This document shows, piece by piece, positions 9,459 through 16,545 of a stretch of 39,496 nt of DNA. The notes beneath the pieces were generated by a model, which made no database searches, was not told where the DNA came from, and worked only from the letters and a program-made list of their open reading frames with translations. The DNA is from a virus. The position numbers and the translations under genes are program-made. The stretch lies in IMG/VR virus record IMGVR_UViG_3300049783_000946, positions 1-39,496 of that record, one strand, 5' to 3'. Positions within the stretch are counted from its first letter, which is position 1. Every line of letters starts with the position of its first letter.

Positions 9459-10961
9459 TCAAAAATGTTTCAAATTATTCAAAAGAATTTCTTGAACTGC
9501 TTCTTGAAGTGTTTTTGCTTTTTTCCTTAATGGACTCATTTCTTTTGGGGCAACTGCTGCTGTGGCCACCTTTTCTTCTGGGTCAATTCCTAAAAATCTT
9601 TTAATTCCAGACTTAGCCATTTCTTTTACTTTATCATTAGAAACATCATGCACTCCATCTTTCTTCTTAACTTTAAGAACCATAGTGTCTATGAAGTTTT
9701 TAAGCATAGATTCAATACGAAACATAGAACCTGTAAGATTTTGGTCTAATTCCAATTTAGAATTCTTTGATGCACCGATTAATGAAGCAAGATATGGATA
9801 TTGTGCAGGAGCTCCATCTATAACATTATTCTTAAGAGCTGATTTAAGACCAGTAAGGTCTGCTCTTAAAACTTTTTTCTCAATGTTACTAACAGTATCT
9901 TTGTATCCCTGTAGTTGGTCATTGTTTATAAAGTTAAAAAATACTCTACCAACATTATTCTTATATTGACCTCTTTTTCCTTGTATAGCAATGGGTTGTC
10001 CAGGTATTTCTTTAATACCAAACAAAGGAGCTTTGGCTAAATCAAAAAATTCTTGATGAGCGGCAAGTTCTTCTGGTGTCTTTTCTTTTTCTCCACCTGG
10101 GTTTATTACCTCAGGTTCGTAAGACGTGTTTTCTTCAACTACAACCTTTACTACTTCAGATGTAAACTCAAGTTTAAATTTTTCTTTAAACAAAACTGGT
10201 ATTTGAACATTGCTAAATACAGTATTGTTATCAAACTCTTCTTTTGTATTACCTCTCAGGTAGGCCCACTTAACAGTAAGCTTAAATACTTCTTTTGTAA
10301 TTCCATTTTTAACTTTAAATTGGAACATAGAATTTTTATCGTCCAATCTTTTAATAACAGAAATCTCATGAACAGTTCCATCTTTTAGTTGAATTGACAT
10401 TTTATTTCCTGGAGTTACTCTTATGATATTAATATTGAACTTATTCTGATTGAATACACTCATGTTTTTTAATCCAAGAATTGTCTCTGTTTCCTTGGTC
10501 GTTCCATCCACAAAAGCAAACGGTGTAGTCAACCATTCTGCTCCTGGACCAAATTGACCAACAAATGAATCTCCAGCAAATTTGCCTCTAATAAATTTTC
10601 CTCCCCTAAAGTTTCCGCTTTCAAAAAGACAATCTTTAACAGCAACAATTTTTCTATTATTACCCTGACCCTCAATTTGAGCCGCCTCAGCTTTGAATGC
10701 TGATTTAGAAATCCAATCAATATCTTTACTTGACCAGTCCAACTTAGTCCACACACCATAGTTAGGTAGTGGATTAGAAATTGAGCTCTTTGTATTAGGG
10801 AAATATATCTTGTGGTCAGGACCAATAACAATTACATCATCATAATATAAAGCCTCTGCTCCACCTTCCTCTTTTTTCTTAAAAGGATTTGTAAAAGCTT
10901 CTTCGAACACCTTATTGGCATTCTCTCTTAAGTTTTGTAGTTTATTTGATTGTTCGTCCAT
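9459..10961 (-). CDS. Uncharacterised ~500-residue structural-region protein
   Basis: I do not recognise the family. The ATG at 10961 (protein MDEQSNKLQNLRENANK...) is preferred over an in-frame TTG at 11006, because a CTATTTATTA element lies at 10979-10988, between the two. This gives 500 residues. The N-terminus is a short helix. Residues about 45-160 include a pentapeptide-like run (CLFESGNFRGGKFIRGKFAG), and the middle is beta-rich with alternating Lys/Phe/Val. The C-terminal third is helical, with a basic end that includes PLRKKAKTLQEAVQEIL. The pentapeptide-like run and its place between the baseplate-hub and tape measure genes suggest a tail or baseplate component or an assembly factor. 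This is not certain. Confidence 0.65.
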   Translation of the reverse strand: MDEQSNKLQNLRENANKVFEEAFTNPFKKKEEGGAEALYYDDVIVIGPDHKIYFPNTKSSISNPLPNYGVWTKLDWSSKDIDWISKSAFKAEAAQIEGQGNNRKIVAVKDCLFESGNFRGGKFIRGKFAGDSFVGQFGPGAEWLTTPFAFVDGTTKETETILGLKNMSVFNQNKFNINIIRVTPGNKMSIQLKDGTVHEISVIKRLDDKNSMFQFKVKNGITKEVFKLTVKWAYLRGNTKEEFDNNTVFSNVQIPVLFKEKFKLEFTSEVVKVVVEENTSYEPEVINPGGEKEKTPEELAAHQEFFDLAKAPLFGIKEIPGQPIAIQGKRGQYKNNVGRVFFNFINNDQLQGYKDTVSNIEKKVLRADLTGLKSALKNNVIDGAPAQYPYLASLIGASKNSKLELDQNLTGSMFRIESMLKNFIDTMVLKVKKKDGVHDVSNDKVKEMAKSGIKRFLGIDPEEKVATAAVAPKEMSPLRKKAKTLQEAVQEILLNNLKHF

Positions 10962-10978
10962 CACAGAGAATAGTTTAC

Positions 10979-10988
10979 TAATAAATAG
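10979..10988 (-). promoter_or_regulatory. Putative late element CTATTTATTA
   Basis: Reads CTATTTATTA on the minus strand, 17 bases before the ATG at 10961. It helps choose that ATG over the upstream TTG. Confidence 0.45.
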
Positions 10989-11016
10989 GTTATTTTTTTT
11001 AAACAAAACCTATTTA

Positions 11017-12090
11017 CTACCTCGTTTTAGACTTCGCTTTCGCTGCTCTGTGAGCTTTTTCTTCAGCCTCTTTCTTCTTGGTAAGCTCTTCGTTGATTCT
11101 GTTAAGTAACCATCTCCTTTCGGTAACTGGCATTTTCTTTGCATCTTCATGACTAATACCTTTACCATAATAAGACACAAGGAAGCATTCTTCTTGAACA
11201 TTCTCTCTAAATGTCGCTGGGAAAGCAAGAAAACTATGAGCTCCACCGAAGTTAAGTGCATTATCTTTACCGCAAGAGCTACATGAGTGCCTAACAATAG
11301 CATCTACTCCAGGAGTAGAATTTATAACAAACTTCTTTACTCTTCTTATTTGTGGGATGCTGAGCTTTCTATATATTTGTGATATAATCATTTTATCTTC
11401 ACAATCATTTACTGAATGTGTCATATAAATCAATTTATCCAAACTGCTCAGCTTGGCTTTTTCTATACCAATCTCTTCAAAATAAGTAAGGGGCTTAAAC
11501 ATAAATATAAGTTCAGTACCATCCAAAAGCATTGGAATCATTCCATTCTCTGGCTGAGCTACAATATCTTTCATCTGAAATGATGACAATCTAACTGGAA
11601 CTTCTTCTTCAAACCCACAATGAGGACATTCAAGCTCAAGTTCAAGATTATCTCCATAGGCATATGAGCGCAAAAACAACCCAATAGCCTGAACATCTCC
11701 AGTTAATAAATCCTTTGGGTCTATGTTTTGTTCTACAAGAATATTCTTAAGAACAAACTCCATAGCCTTTCCAGACTCTACAAGGAATTCACTTGTGAGG
11801 AGATTTTCCTCAACATAAGTCAGTTGATTTAAAAGAAGATGGTTCTCTTGGCTTGGATAAAAAAGACCTCTTGAGGGTATAAATAACATCTCAAAAGGTC
11901 TCTCTATATTTTTATGTTTCCTTTCTTGTTGAATCAGTTCGGCAAGATTTCTTACCTCATCTGTATTCTCGCTAAACTTTTCTTTTAGCTCGTTAACAGA
12001 CTTCAACAAGTCATTGGCATCCTTGTTTTTTTCTACAACCTCTTTCAAATCATCAATAGACTTTATTATATCTTGATGACCGTCTGACAT
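11017..12090 (-). CDS. T4 gp26-like baseplate hub assembly protein, paralogue 2
   Basis: A 357-residue protein. After a coiled-coil head (residues 1-60), a domain starting IPSRGLFYPS (71-80) leads to a first Cys pair CPHCG (155-159). A second pair lies in CSSCGKDN (270-277), and the C-terminal tail is charged and Lys-rich (KKKEAEEKAHRAAKAKSKTR). The layout and the Ser/Gly-x-FYP motif match the neighbouring upstream gene and the T4 gp26-type baseplate family. In T4, gp26 takes part in hub assembly and may not remain in the virion. The two Cys pairs probably bind one zinc. The gene starts 1 base after the stop of its paralogue. It differs from the paralogue mainly in the coiled-coil head and basic tail. 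Confidence 0.65.
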   Translation of the reverse strand: MSDGHQDIIKSIDDLKEVVEKNKDANDLLKSVNELKEKFSENTDEVRNLAELIQQERKHKNIERPFEMLFIPSRGLFYPSQENHLLLNQLTYVEENLLTSEFLVESGKAMEFVLKNILVEQNIDPKDLLTGDVQAIGLFLRSYAYGDNLELELECPHCGFEEEVPVRLSSFQMKDIVAQPENGMIPMLLDGTELIFMFKPLTYFEEIGIEKAKLSSLDKLIYMTHSVNDCEDKMIISQIYRKLSIPQIRRVKKFVINSTPGVDAIVRHSCSSCGKDNALNFGGAHSFLAFPATFRENVQEECFLVSYYGKGISHEDAKKMPVTERRWLLNRINEELTKKKEAEEKAHRAAKAKSKTR

Positions 12091-12091
12091 A

Positions 12092-12985
12092 TTAATCTAA
12101 GTCTGGGTAGAACAACTTAGGAGTAATTGGAATATCTTTAATATCCAGTTCCCCACATGATGGGCATTCGAATTCGTAAGAAAGGTCCAATCCTGGCTCA
12201 ATTCTTCTAACATACTCTCTAAAGAACCCAGAATCTTTCATTGGCATTGCTGCAATAAACTTCTTAATGTAAAGCTTGTCTCTGTTTCCATTTACTTCCA
12301 TGATTTGCATCACGTACTTTTCAGTAACAAGTTTAGAAACTCTGATTCCTCCATTTTTCGTACCTTTTACTTCAGCAAGTTTTCCTAATCTTTTTTCATC
12401 AACTCCAGTAAGAAGTCTAAATCTAATTCTCATTTTCATGATAGGAAGTTCTACCTCATACTCTCCATCTGAATCTGGCATAATCTCAAGAGTCTTGGAG
12501 CCAAGCTTAGAAAGGTCGATTGTTGGCTCGTGAACCTGGCCGCAAGAAGGGCATTGTATTTCTCCTGGAACATAGTCATTACCAAGACCAGTCTTTCTGA
12601 TTTCAACAAGAAGGTAGTTTCTGTCTCCAGAAAGCATATTTTCAGGTCTAAGGTCTTTGTCCATAACAGCTTTATCAAGAAGAACATCTAATACTTTTCC
12701 TGACTTAATAAGGTCTGGAGAATAAAGAATATCATCTTCTTCAGCTGTAAGGTACTTAATTGTAACTGATTTTTTGTTGTTTGGATAAAACGCTCCCATT
12801 GATGGCAACTCTACCTCTTCGGTTGGAACTTGAAATTCCATGTCAAGATACTGCTCTGGGATATTATGCTCCTTAGCAATGTCTTTTTGTGTTTTAGGTT
12901 CTTGCTGGCTATTAATTCCTTCATTGGGATTAGTATTACCACTATTTGGCTCTTTAGCTCCGCCTAACGTTATAGTTTCTGACAT
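12092..12985 (-). CDS. T4 gp26-like baseplate hub assembly protein, paralogue 1
   Basis: A 297-residue protein. After a disordered Gly/Asn/Gln-rich head (1-45) come LPSMGAFYPNN (60-70), DLIKSGKVLDVLLDKAV (91-107), a Cys pair CPSCG (145-149) and a second pair CPSCGELD (274-281). The protein ends FYPDLD. The same order of elements appears in the downstream gene, so the pair is a tandem duplication. Family knowledge: T4 gp26-like proteins (Pfam T4_baseplate type) help build the baseplate hub. The cysteines suggest a structural zinc site. ATG at 12985 follows a long AT-rich leader containing ATATTTATTA. Confidence 0.7.
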   Translation of the reverse strand: MSETITLGGAKEPNSGNTNPNEGINSQQEPKTQKDIAKEHNIPEQYLDMEFQVPTEEVELPSMGAFYPNNKKSVTIKYLTAEEDDILYSPDLIKSGKVLDVLLDKAVMDKDLRPENMLSGDRNYLLVEIRKTGLGNDYVPGEIQCPSCGQVHEPTIDLSKLGSKTLEIMPDSDGEYEVELPIMKMRIRFRLLTGVDEKRLGKLAEVKGTKNGGIRVSKLVTEKYVMQIMEVNGNRDKLYIKKFIAAMPMKDSGFFREYVRRIEPGLDLSYEFECPSCGELDIKDIPITPKLFYPDLD

Positions 12986-13007
12986 AATTTATTAGTTTGT
13001 TAATTTC

Positions 13008-13017
13008 TAATAAATAT
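13008..13017 (-). promoter_or_regulatory. Putative late element ATATTTATTA
   Basis: Reads ATATTTATTA on the minus strand, 22 bases before the ATG of the first gp26-like gene. Confidence 0.45.
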
Positions 13018-13064
13018 AGGCGTAAAAAAAAGTAAAGTAAATAGAAAAACTTTTTTTGTTTTCC

Positions 13065-13424
13065 TTAGATTTGAGAATCAATTTGAGAACTACCGTCTGT
13101 CTGAGTCTGCACCTGTGTCTGCATCTGAGTAAACTTAACTGCATTAATTTCTGATTGCTTTGACATTTCGAGCTCAAGTTTTGCTGCTTCAAGTCTGTCT
13201 TTTACAACCTTTACCATCGCAACTCTGGCATCTCTTTCATCTCTTGGAAGGCTGGATACTCTGGCATCAGCTTCTCTATATTTAAGCTCATCCTCAAGCT
13301 CTTTGACTTGCTCTTCATTAGAAGCAATCATATCCTGACTAAGCTTCATAGGGTCTTCTTCACCTATTTCCATCATAACCTTGTAGACTTCTTCTCTGAT
13401 TATTTTTTTAAGTTCCTTATCCAT
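13065..13424 (-). CDS. Small coiled-coil protein, unknown function
   Basis: A 119-residue protein, helical throughout and rich in Glu, Lys and Met, with heptad-like spacing (EEQVKELEDELKYREAD near residues 37-53) and a Gln/Thr/Ser-rich tail (TQMQTQVQTQTDGSSQ). Its first 8 bases overlap the end of the DUF559-like nuclease gene, which indicates translational coupling. Candidate roles are a tail-assembly chaperone or a structural spacer; no family is recognised. Confidence 0.65.
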   Translation of the reverse strand: MDKELKKIIREEVYKVMMEIGEEDPMKLSQDMIASNEEQVKELEDELKYREADARVSSLPRDERDARVAMVKVVKDRLEAAKLELEMSKQSEINAVKFTQMQTQVQTQTDGSSQIDSQI

Positions 13425-13896
13425 CTTTCAATAATTTTTTAAATCTCTTCTTTTGTTCTTTATAGTCATTGTTGAGGTCATATTCCCACACTCTCTCAAT
13501 AGTATATCCATTTCCTTTCGCAAGCACATCCTTAAATTTGTCATTTCTGACATTTCTAATCTGCATCTTATTCAAATCTTTCGACTCGTAAATAAGAGGG
13601 TTTGCATGATAGTAATCCCCATCAACCTCAACCATCATATTCTTGGATGGTATATAAAAGTCATATATCTTCTTTCCAAGAATCTTCTGAGTTTCAAATT
13701 CAACCCCAAGCTCTTTCATCATCTCAGCAAAAACCTTTTCAGGAGCCGTCATCTTGTTTGACATCTTCTTTGCTTGAGATTCAAGCGTCTTCTTTTTCTT
13801 TAGCCTTGCTGCTTCAGGGCTCGCCTCTCTTCTGGCTTTGGCTATAGCCTTTTTAACCATTTGAGCATAAGTCAAATTATTTCTTTTCTTCGCCAT
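13417..13896 (-). CDS. DUF559/Vsr-like PD-(D/E)XK endonuclease
   Basis: A 159-residue protein. The basic helical head (1-48) is followed by a compact nuclease core. TAPEKVFAEMMKELG carries the conserved Glu (E53), then come D79 in IYDFYIP, E90-V-D92-G in MMVEVDGDYYH and H97, followed by a basic helix and GNGYTIERVWEYDL. This is the pattern of DUF559/Vsr-fold enzymes, which cut DNA at mismatches or act as free-standing homing endonucleases. The gene is tightly embedded among virion genes: TAATG overlap with the gene before and 8-base overlap with the gene after. This is unusual for a selfish insertion and may mean a resident role in DNA processing. All key acidic residues are present, so it is probably active. 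Confidence 0.7.
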   Translation of the reverse strand: MAKKRNNLTYAQMVKKAIAKARREASPEAARLKKKKTLESQAKKMSNKMTAPEKVFAEMMKELGVEFETQKILGKKIYDFYIPSKNMMVEVDGDYYHANPLIYESKDLNKMQIRNVRNDKFKDVLAKGNGYTIERVWEYDLNNDYKEQKKRFKKLLKDG

Positions 13897-14669
13897 TAAG
13901 CAAATCCTAAATTAGGAAGCACTTTAGCTAAACTTGCAAGACTAAACTCTCCAAGTTCAGCACCTTTTACTCCAGTTAAAATACCTGGGTGTGCTAATCC
14001 TCCTGCGAACATAATAGCAACTCCTCCCATAAATATACCATTGGCTGCTTTGTGAATTTGTTCCTTATTTGCTTTTGGCATAAATGGAGCAATCGCTTTT
14101 TCAATAACACCAATATATTTGTGATGAATTTTCTCTCCAGCCTTAGCTGTTTTTCCTCCCCACTTTTGAAGCCATCCTGAGTTCATTTTCTTTCCAGTCC
14201 ACTCTGCAGCTTTACCGCCATACTTTAATATAGCTGGAACCGCCATTGCAAGACCAAGTATTCCACCTTCGTTCAGTTCTCCTTCTCCCATTGTTTCCAT
14301 GAAAACAGCTTCATTAAAGGTGATTTCATTCATCATCCCCTCCTGAATCGGCTGAGCTTGTGCGCTGGCATCATTGTCGTAAACACCTGGAGCATCCAAT
14401 GCTCCATCTTTATCTCCACCCGCTTTTGCAAAGTTAGCAAGAACTGCTGGAAGCCCTTGAACCATCTTAGCCATAGCTTGGTCCATCGTTGCATCAATAT
14501 TTTGACTTATTTTTTGGTCTCTTTGAGGGTCTGCCGCTGGCTGCTGAGCCTGTGCTGGCTGTTGTGCCGCAGGAGCTACAGGAGCAGCTTGAGCTTCACC
14601 AATCCTTGATTCCAGTAGTGTTTTCATTTTATTAAATGATTCCTCTACTAATTTCTTTTTATTATTCAT
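13896..14669 (-). CDS. Virion-type protein with Pro/Ala/Gln linker and hydrophobic C-terminal half
   Basis: A 257-residue protein of unrecognised family. Residues about 25-48 are a Pro/Ala/Gln-rich linker. Residues about 50-80 are helical, and an acidic section follows (EITFNEAVFMETMGEGELNE). The C-terminal half is Gly/Ala-rich with two membrane-like segments (ILGLAMAVPAIL near 137-148 and GIFMGGVAIMFAGGL near 211-225). This composition is common in capsid-internal or injected proteins. It is the first gene of its transcription unit: an ATATTTATTA element lies 13 bases before the ATG, and its stop overlaps the nuclease start (TAATG). Confidence 0.55.
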   Translation of the reverse strand: MNNKKKLVEESFNKMKTLLESRIGEAQAAPVAPAAQQPAQAQQPAADPQRDQKISQNIDATMDQAMAKMVQGLPAVLANFAKAGGDKDGALDAPGVYDNDASAQAQPIQEGMMNEITFNEAVFMETMGEGELNEGGILGLAMAVPAILKYGGKAAEWTGKKMNSGWLQKWGGKTAKAGEKIHHKYIGVIEKAIAPFMPKANKEQIHKAANGIFMGGVAIMFAGGLAHPGILTGVKGAELGEFSLASLAKVLPNLGFA

Positions 14670-14682
14670 GTCTTCGGCTTTA

Positions 14683-14692
14683 TAATAAATAT
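14683..14692 (-). promoter_or_regulatory. Putative late element ATATTTATTA
   Basis: Reads ATATTTATTA on the minus strand, 13 bases before the ATG at 14669. It sits in the 120-base divergent region shared with the plus-strand cassette. Confidence 0.45.
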
Positions 14693-14789
14693 GAAATAAA
14701 AAGGCTTTTGAATTGATAAAAACCTATTTTTTGCAAAAAACCAACATATTTAGAACAAACGACCAAACCTCTTAAAACATAACGTATAT

Positions 14790-14960
14790 ATGGAATTAAT
14801 AGTAGAAGATTTTGATGAAAATTCAAAATTAATTATAAAAGAATTAATCGAAGCAAATGATAATTTTGAGAAAATTATAAAAAAGCTCAAAACTTCAAGA
14901 GATAAATTCATAAAAAATTCAGAATTCACAAAAGCCTTCAAAGAGGGAGTTAAAAAATAG
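14790..14960 (+). CDS. 56-residue helical protein, first gene of plus-strand cassette
   Basis: A short frame starting MELIVEDFDENSKL and ending KAFKEGVKK. It is charged and Lys/Glu/Ile/Phe-rich, predicted helical, with no known motif. The leader ends AACGTATAT before the ATG, closely similar to the AATAACGT just before the polymerase ATG, and there is no late element on this strand. It is followed after 5 bases by the membrane-anchored gene, so the two form a unit. Real gene is likely from the spacing and codon use; function unknown. Confidence 0.6.
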   Translation: MELIVEDFDENSKLIIKELIEANDNFEKIIKKLKTSRDKFIKNSEFTKAFKEGVKK

Positions 14961-14965
14961 AAGTA

Positions 14966-15394
14966 ATGACAGATAACAACGAAAATCAAGGATGGAAGGA
15001 ATGGTCTAACCACGTATTAAAAGAACTTGAAAGACTTAACAGTAATTACGAAAATCTTAGAGATGAAGTTGTTAGAACCAATCAAGAATTAGTTAAGACA
15101 GCTGCCATGAAACACGCAGTCAATGACCTAATTATATGGAAGAGGGATGTAGAAAAAGTTGTTAATGAAGAAGACCTAAGGGAGATGAAGAAGTGTGCTT
15201 CTAAAATTCAAAAAAACACAGAAGACATCCAGCAAGCAGAAAAAGACATTGCAACCATTACCAGAGAAAAAGACGATAATAAAAAAGAGATTTCTGACCT
15301 TAAACATTTTAAGACAAAAGCAGTAACAGTTGGCGCAATAGTGTTTTTCCTTTTAACTACAGCAATTACTGTTCTTGGTTGGTATCTTTCTTAG
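14966..15394 (+). CDS. Coiled-coil protein with a C-terminal membrane anchor (XhlA-like)
   Basis: A 142-residue protein. Residues about 10-105 are a long coiled coil (KELERLNSNYENLRDEV and NTEDIQQAEKDIATITREK). One transmembrane helix lies at about 119-141 (VGAIVFFLLTTAITVLGW), leaving almost no tail. Short coiled-coil proteins with a C-terminal anchor are common in phages; XhlA/holin-accessory and superinfection-related proteins have this shape. Its last 29 bases overlap, tail to tail, the end of the RNase H gene on the other strand, and no terminator is seen between them. The topology is clear; the lysis or exclusion role is a guess. Confidence 0.7.
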   Translation: MTDNNENQGWKEWSNHVLKELERLNSNYENLRDEVVRTNQELVKTAAMKHAVNDLIIWKRDVEKVVNEEDLREMKKCASKIQKNTEDIQQAEKDIATITREKDDNKKEISDLKHFKTKAVTVGAIVFFLLTTAITVLGWYLS

Positions 15395-15851
15395 AAGCCT
15401 TTTTAGCCATTCCATCAACCATTCTTATATACTTCGTAGTATTACGTTTTACGTGAAAGAAATTTACACTATAACGACCTACAACATCAATTAACCTTTC
15501 CCAAGCCTTCTGGTTTTCGACTGGTTTTTTTTTGTTATTAAGCCATCCGTTAGCCACCCAATTATCGTACCACCTATCTTTTAAGCAATTGATTACATAA
15601 GCGCTATCTGAATATAGGTTTATCATTTCAGTATGATTATTGTTCAATGCTTCAAAGGCTTGAGCTACAGCAAATATTTCCATCTCTTGATTGGTTGTTC
15701 CAACTACCTGTCCAGAACCCTGAAGAGTAATTTCCATATCTTTGCCTGGCTGACTTTCTAAAATTAGAAAAGCCCATCCACCTTTTCCTTCTGCAGTTCC
15801 ATCTTCTTGTCTGTTGTTGTCCTTGCAGGCTCCGTCTGTATATATGTTCAT
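15366..15851 (-). CDS. rnhA: Ribonuclease HI
   Basis: A 161-residue RNase HI. The carboxylates are all present: D6 in NIYTDGA, E58 in QEMEIFAVAQAFE, D82 in LYSDSAYVINCL and D146 in MVDGMAKKA, with the expected NGW and KKPVEN region between. It removes RNA from RNA-DNA hybrids, here presumably Okazaki primers made during phage replication. I choose the ATG at 15851 rather than the in-frame ATG at 15884. The stop of the preceding 50-residue gene overlaps it as ATGA, and MNIYTDG is the usual RNase H start. Last gene of the polymerase operon; it overlaps the convergent gene by 29 bases. Confidence 0.9.
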   Translation of the reverse strand: MNIYTDGACKDNNRQEDGTAEGKGGWAFLILESQPGKDMEITLQGSGQVVGTTNQEMEIFAVAQAFEALNNNHTEMINLYSDSAYVINCLKDRWYDNWVANGWLNNKKKPVENQKAWERLIDVVGRYSVNFFHVKRNTTKYIRMVDGMAKKASKKDTNQEQ

Positions 15852-16000
15852 CGTTTTATTTCCATTAACTCTTTTGTGGGACATTTTTTAAACCATTTCT
15901 TATAAAATGGCAAGTTATAATAATCTATGATTTCTTCATAGTTTACTAAAGCATACTTCTTGTTAGAAGATGCGATTTTAAACACTTGAACATTACTCAT
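15848..16000 (-). CDS. 50-residue micro-gene between HNH and RNase H genes
   Basis: Protein MSNVQVFKIASSNKKYALVN... ending KELMEIKR, 50 residues, basic and aromatic (IIDYYNLPFYKKWFKK). Its start lies inside the preceding 40-residue gene, and its TGA overlaps the RNase H ATG (ATGA at 15848-15851). This double overlap supports a real, translationally coupled gene. No family recognised. It may be a small nucleic-acid-binding or inhibitor protein. Confidence 0.6.
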   Translation of the reverse strand: MSNVQVFKIASSNKKYALVNYEEIIDYYNLPFYKKWFKKCPTKELMEIKR

Positions 16001-16115
16001 ATTCAACGTCTATATTAAATCCTGGACATGGCACCATATCCATACAAGTACCTATTTCATGCTCTGACAATCTTTCTAAAAACATTTTAAACCCTTCTAT
16101 TTCTGCTTCACTCAT
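15993..16115 (-). CDS. 40-residue acidic micro-gene
   Basis: Protein of 40 residues starting MSEAEIEGFKMFLERLSEHE and ending FNIDVEYE, with a helical head and two cysteines (TCMDMVPCPG). It overlaps the end of the HNH gene by 8 bases and the start of the next micro-gene by 8 bases. The overlaps and a clean ATG/TAA frame support coding, but it is short and has no recognised relatives. Confidence 0.5.
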   Translation of the reverse strand: MSEAEIEGFKMFLERLSEHEIGTCMDMVPCPGFNIDVEYE

Positions 16116-16545
16116 CTTCTTTTTTTTCTAAAAACGTAATATCAAGTTCCCAATTATTTTGACTTCTCTTTTCCCATACATCAAAACACTCATTCACATA
16201 TTTCTCTGCACCTTTTTTAGTCATCTCATTAACTGTCATAAGCTTATTTAGAACTACGTCAAATCTCCCTTGTATTTGAGCAAGACCCACATGCTTTGTA
16301 GAGTGACAATCTGGACACAGAGCAATAAGCCCAAGAAGTGTTTGCTTGTGTGTTTCGTCATTATAGTCCCAAATCTCATGGCACTCCACTGGATGTTTTG
16401 GACCTTTCCCAGCACAAACCTCACACTTGTACCCAGCCTTCTTGTAACATTCCTTTCTGAGAACATCCCACTCTGCCGCTGTAACATTAGAGCGGACATT
16501 GCTATACCAAGCTGTTTGTGGTACTAATTCAATCGTTAACTTCAT
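16108..16545 (-). CDS. HNH endonuclease
   Basis: A 145-residue protein with a zinc-supported HNH core: CEVC (C41, C44), then VECHEIWDY with H56, LLGLIALCPDCH with C77, C80 and H81, and a further His at H85. These match the betabetaalpha-metal HNH layout; such proteins nick or cut DNA and are often free-standing mobile nucleases in phages. The start overlaps the last 17 bases of the polymerase gene, so it is in the same operon. It may be a homing nuclease or a resident replication/recombination nuclease. The N-terminal 25 residues are not family-specific. Confidence 0.8.
   Translation of the reverse strand: MKLTIELVPQTAWYSNVRSNVTAAEWDVLRKECYKKAGYKCEVCAGKGPKHPVECHEIWDYNDETHKQTLLGLIALCPDCHSTKHVGLAQIQGRFDVVLNKLMTVNEMTKKGAEKYVNECFDVWEKRSQNNWELDITFLEKKEDE

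Noticed and set aside
10962-11006. N-terminal extension of the 500-residue gene from a TTG
   Set aside because: A CTATTTATTA element lies between the TTG and the ATG at 10961, and the added 15 residues look unlike a protein start.
13024-13057. Possible A/T-only hairpin as terminator in front of the gp26-like genes
   Set aside because: The stem is almost only A-T pairs, with no GC core; it is probably just AT-rich leader.
15852-15884. First ATG of the RNase H frame
   Set aside because: The ATGA overlap with the 50-residue gene and the usual family start favour 15851.
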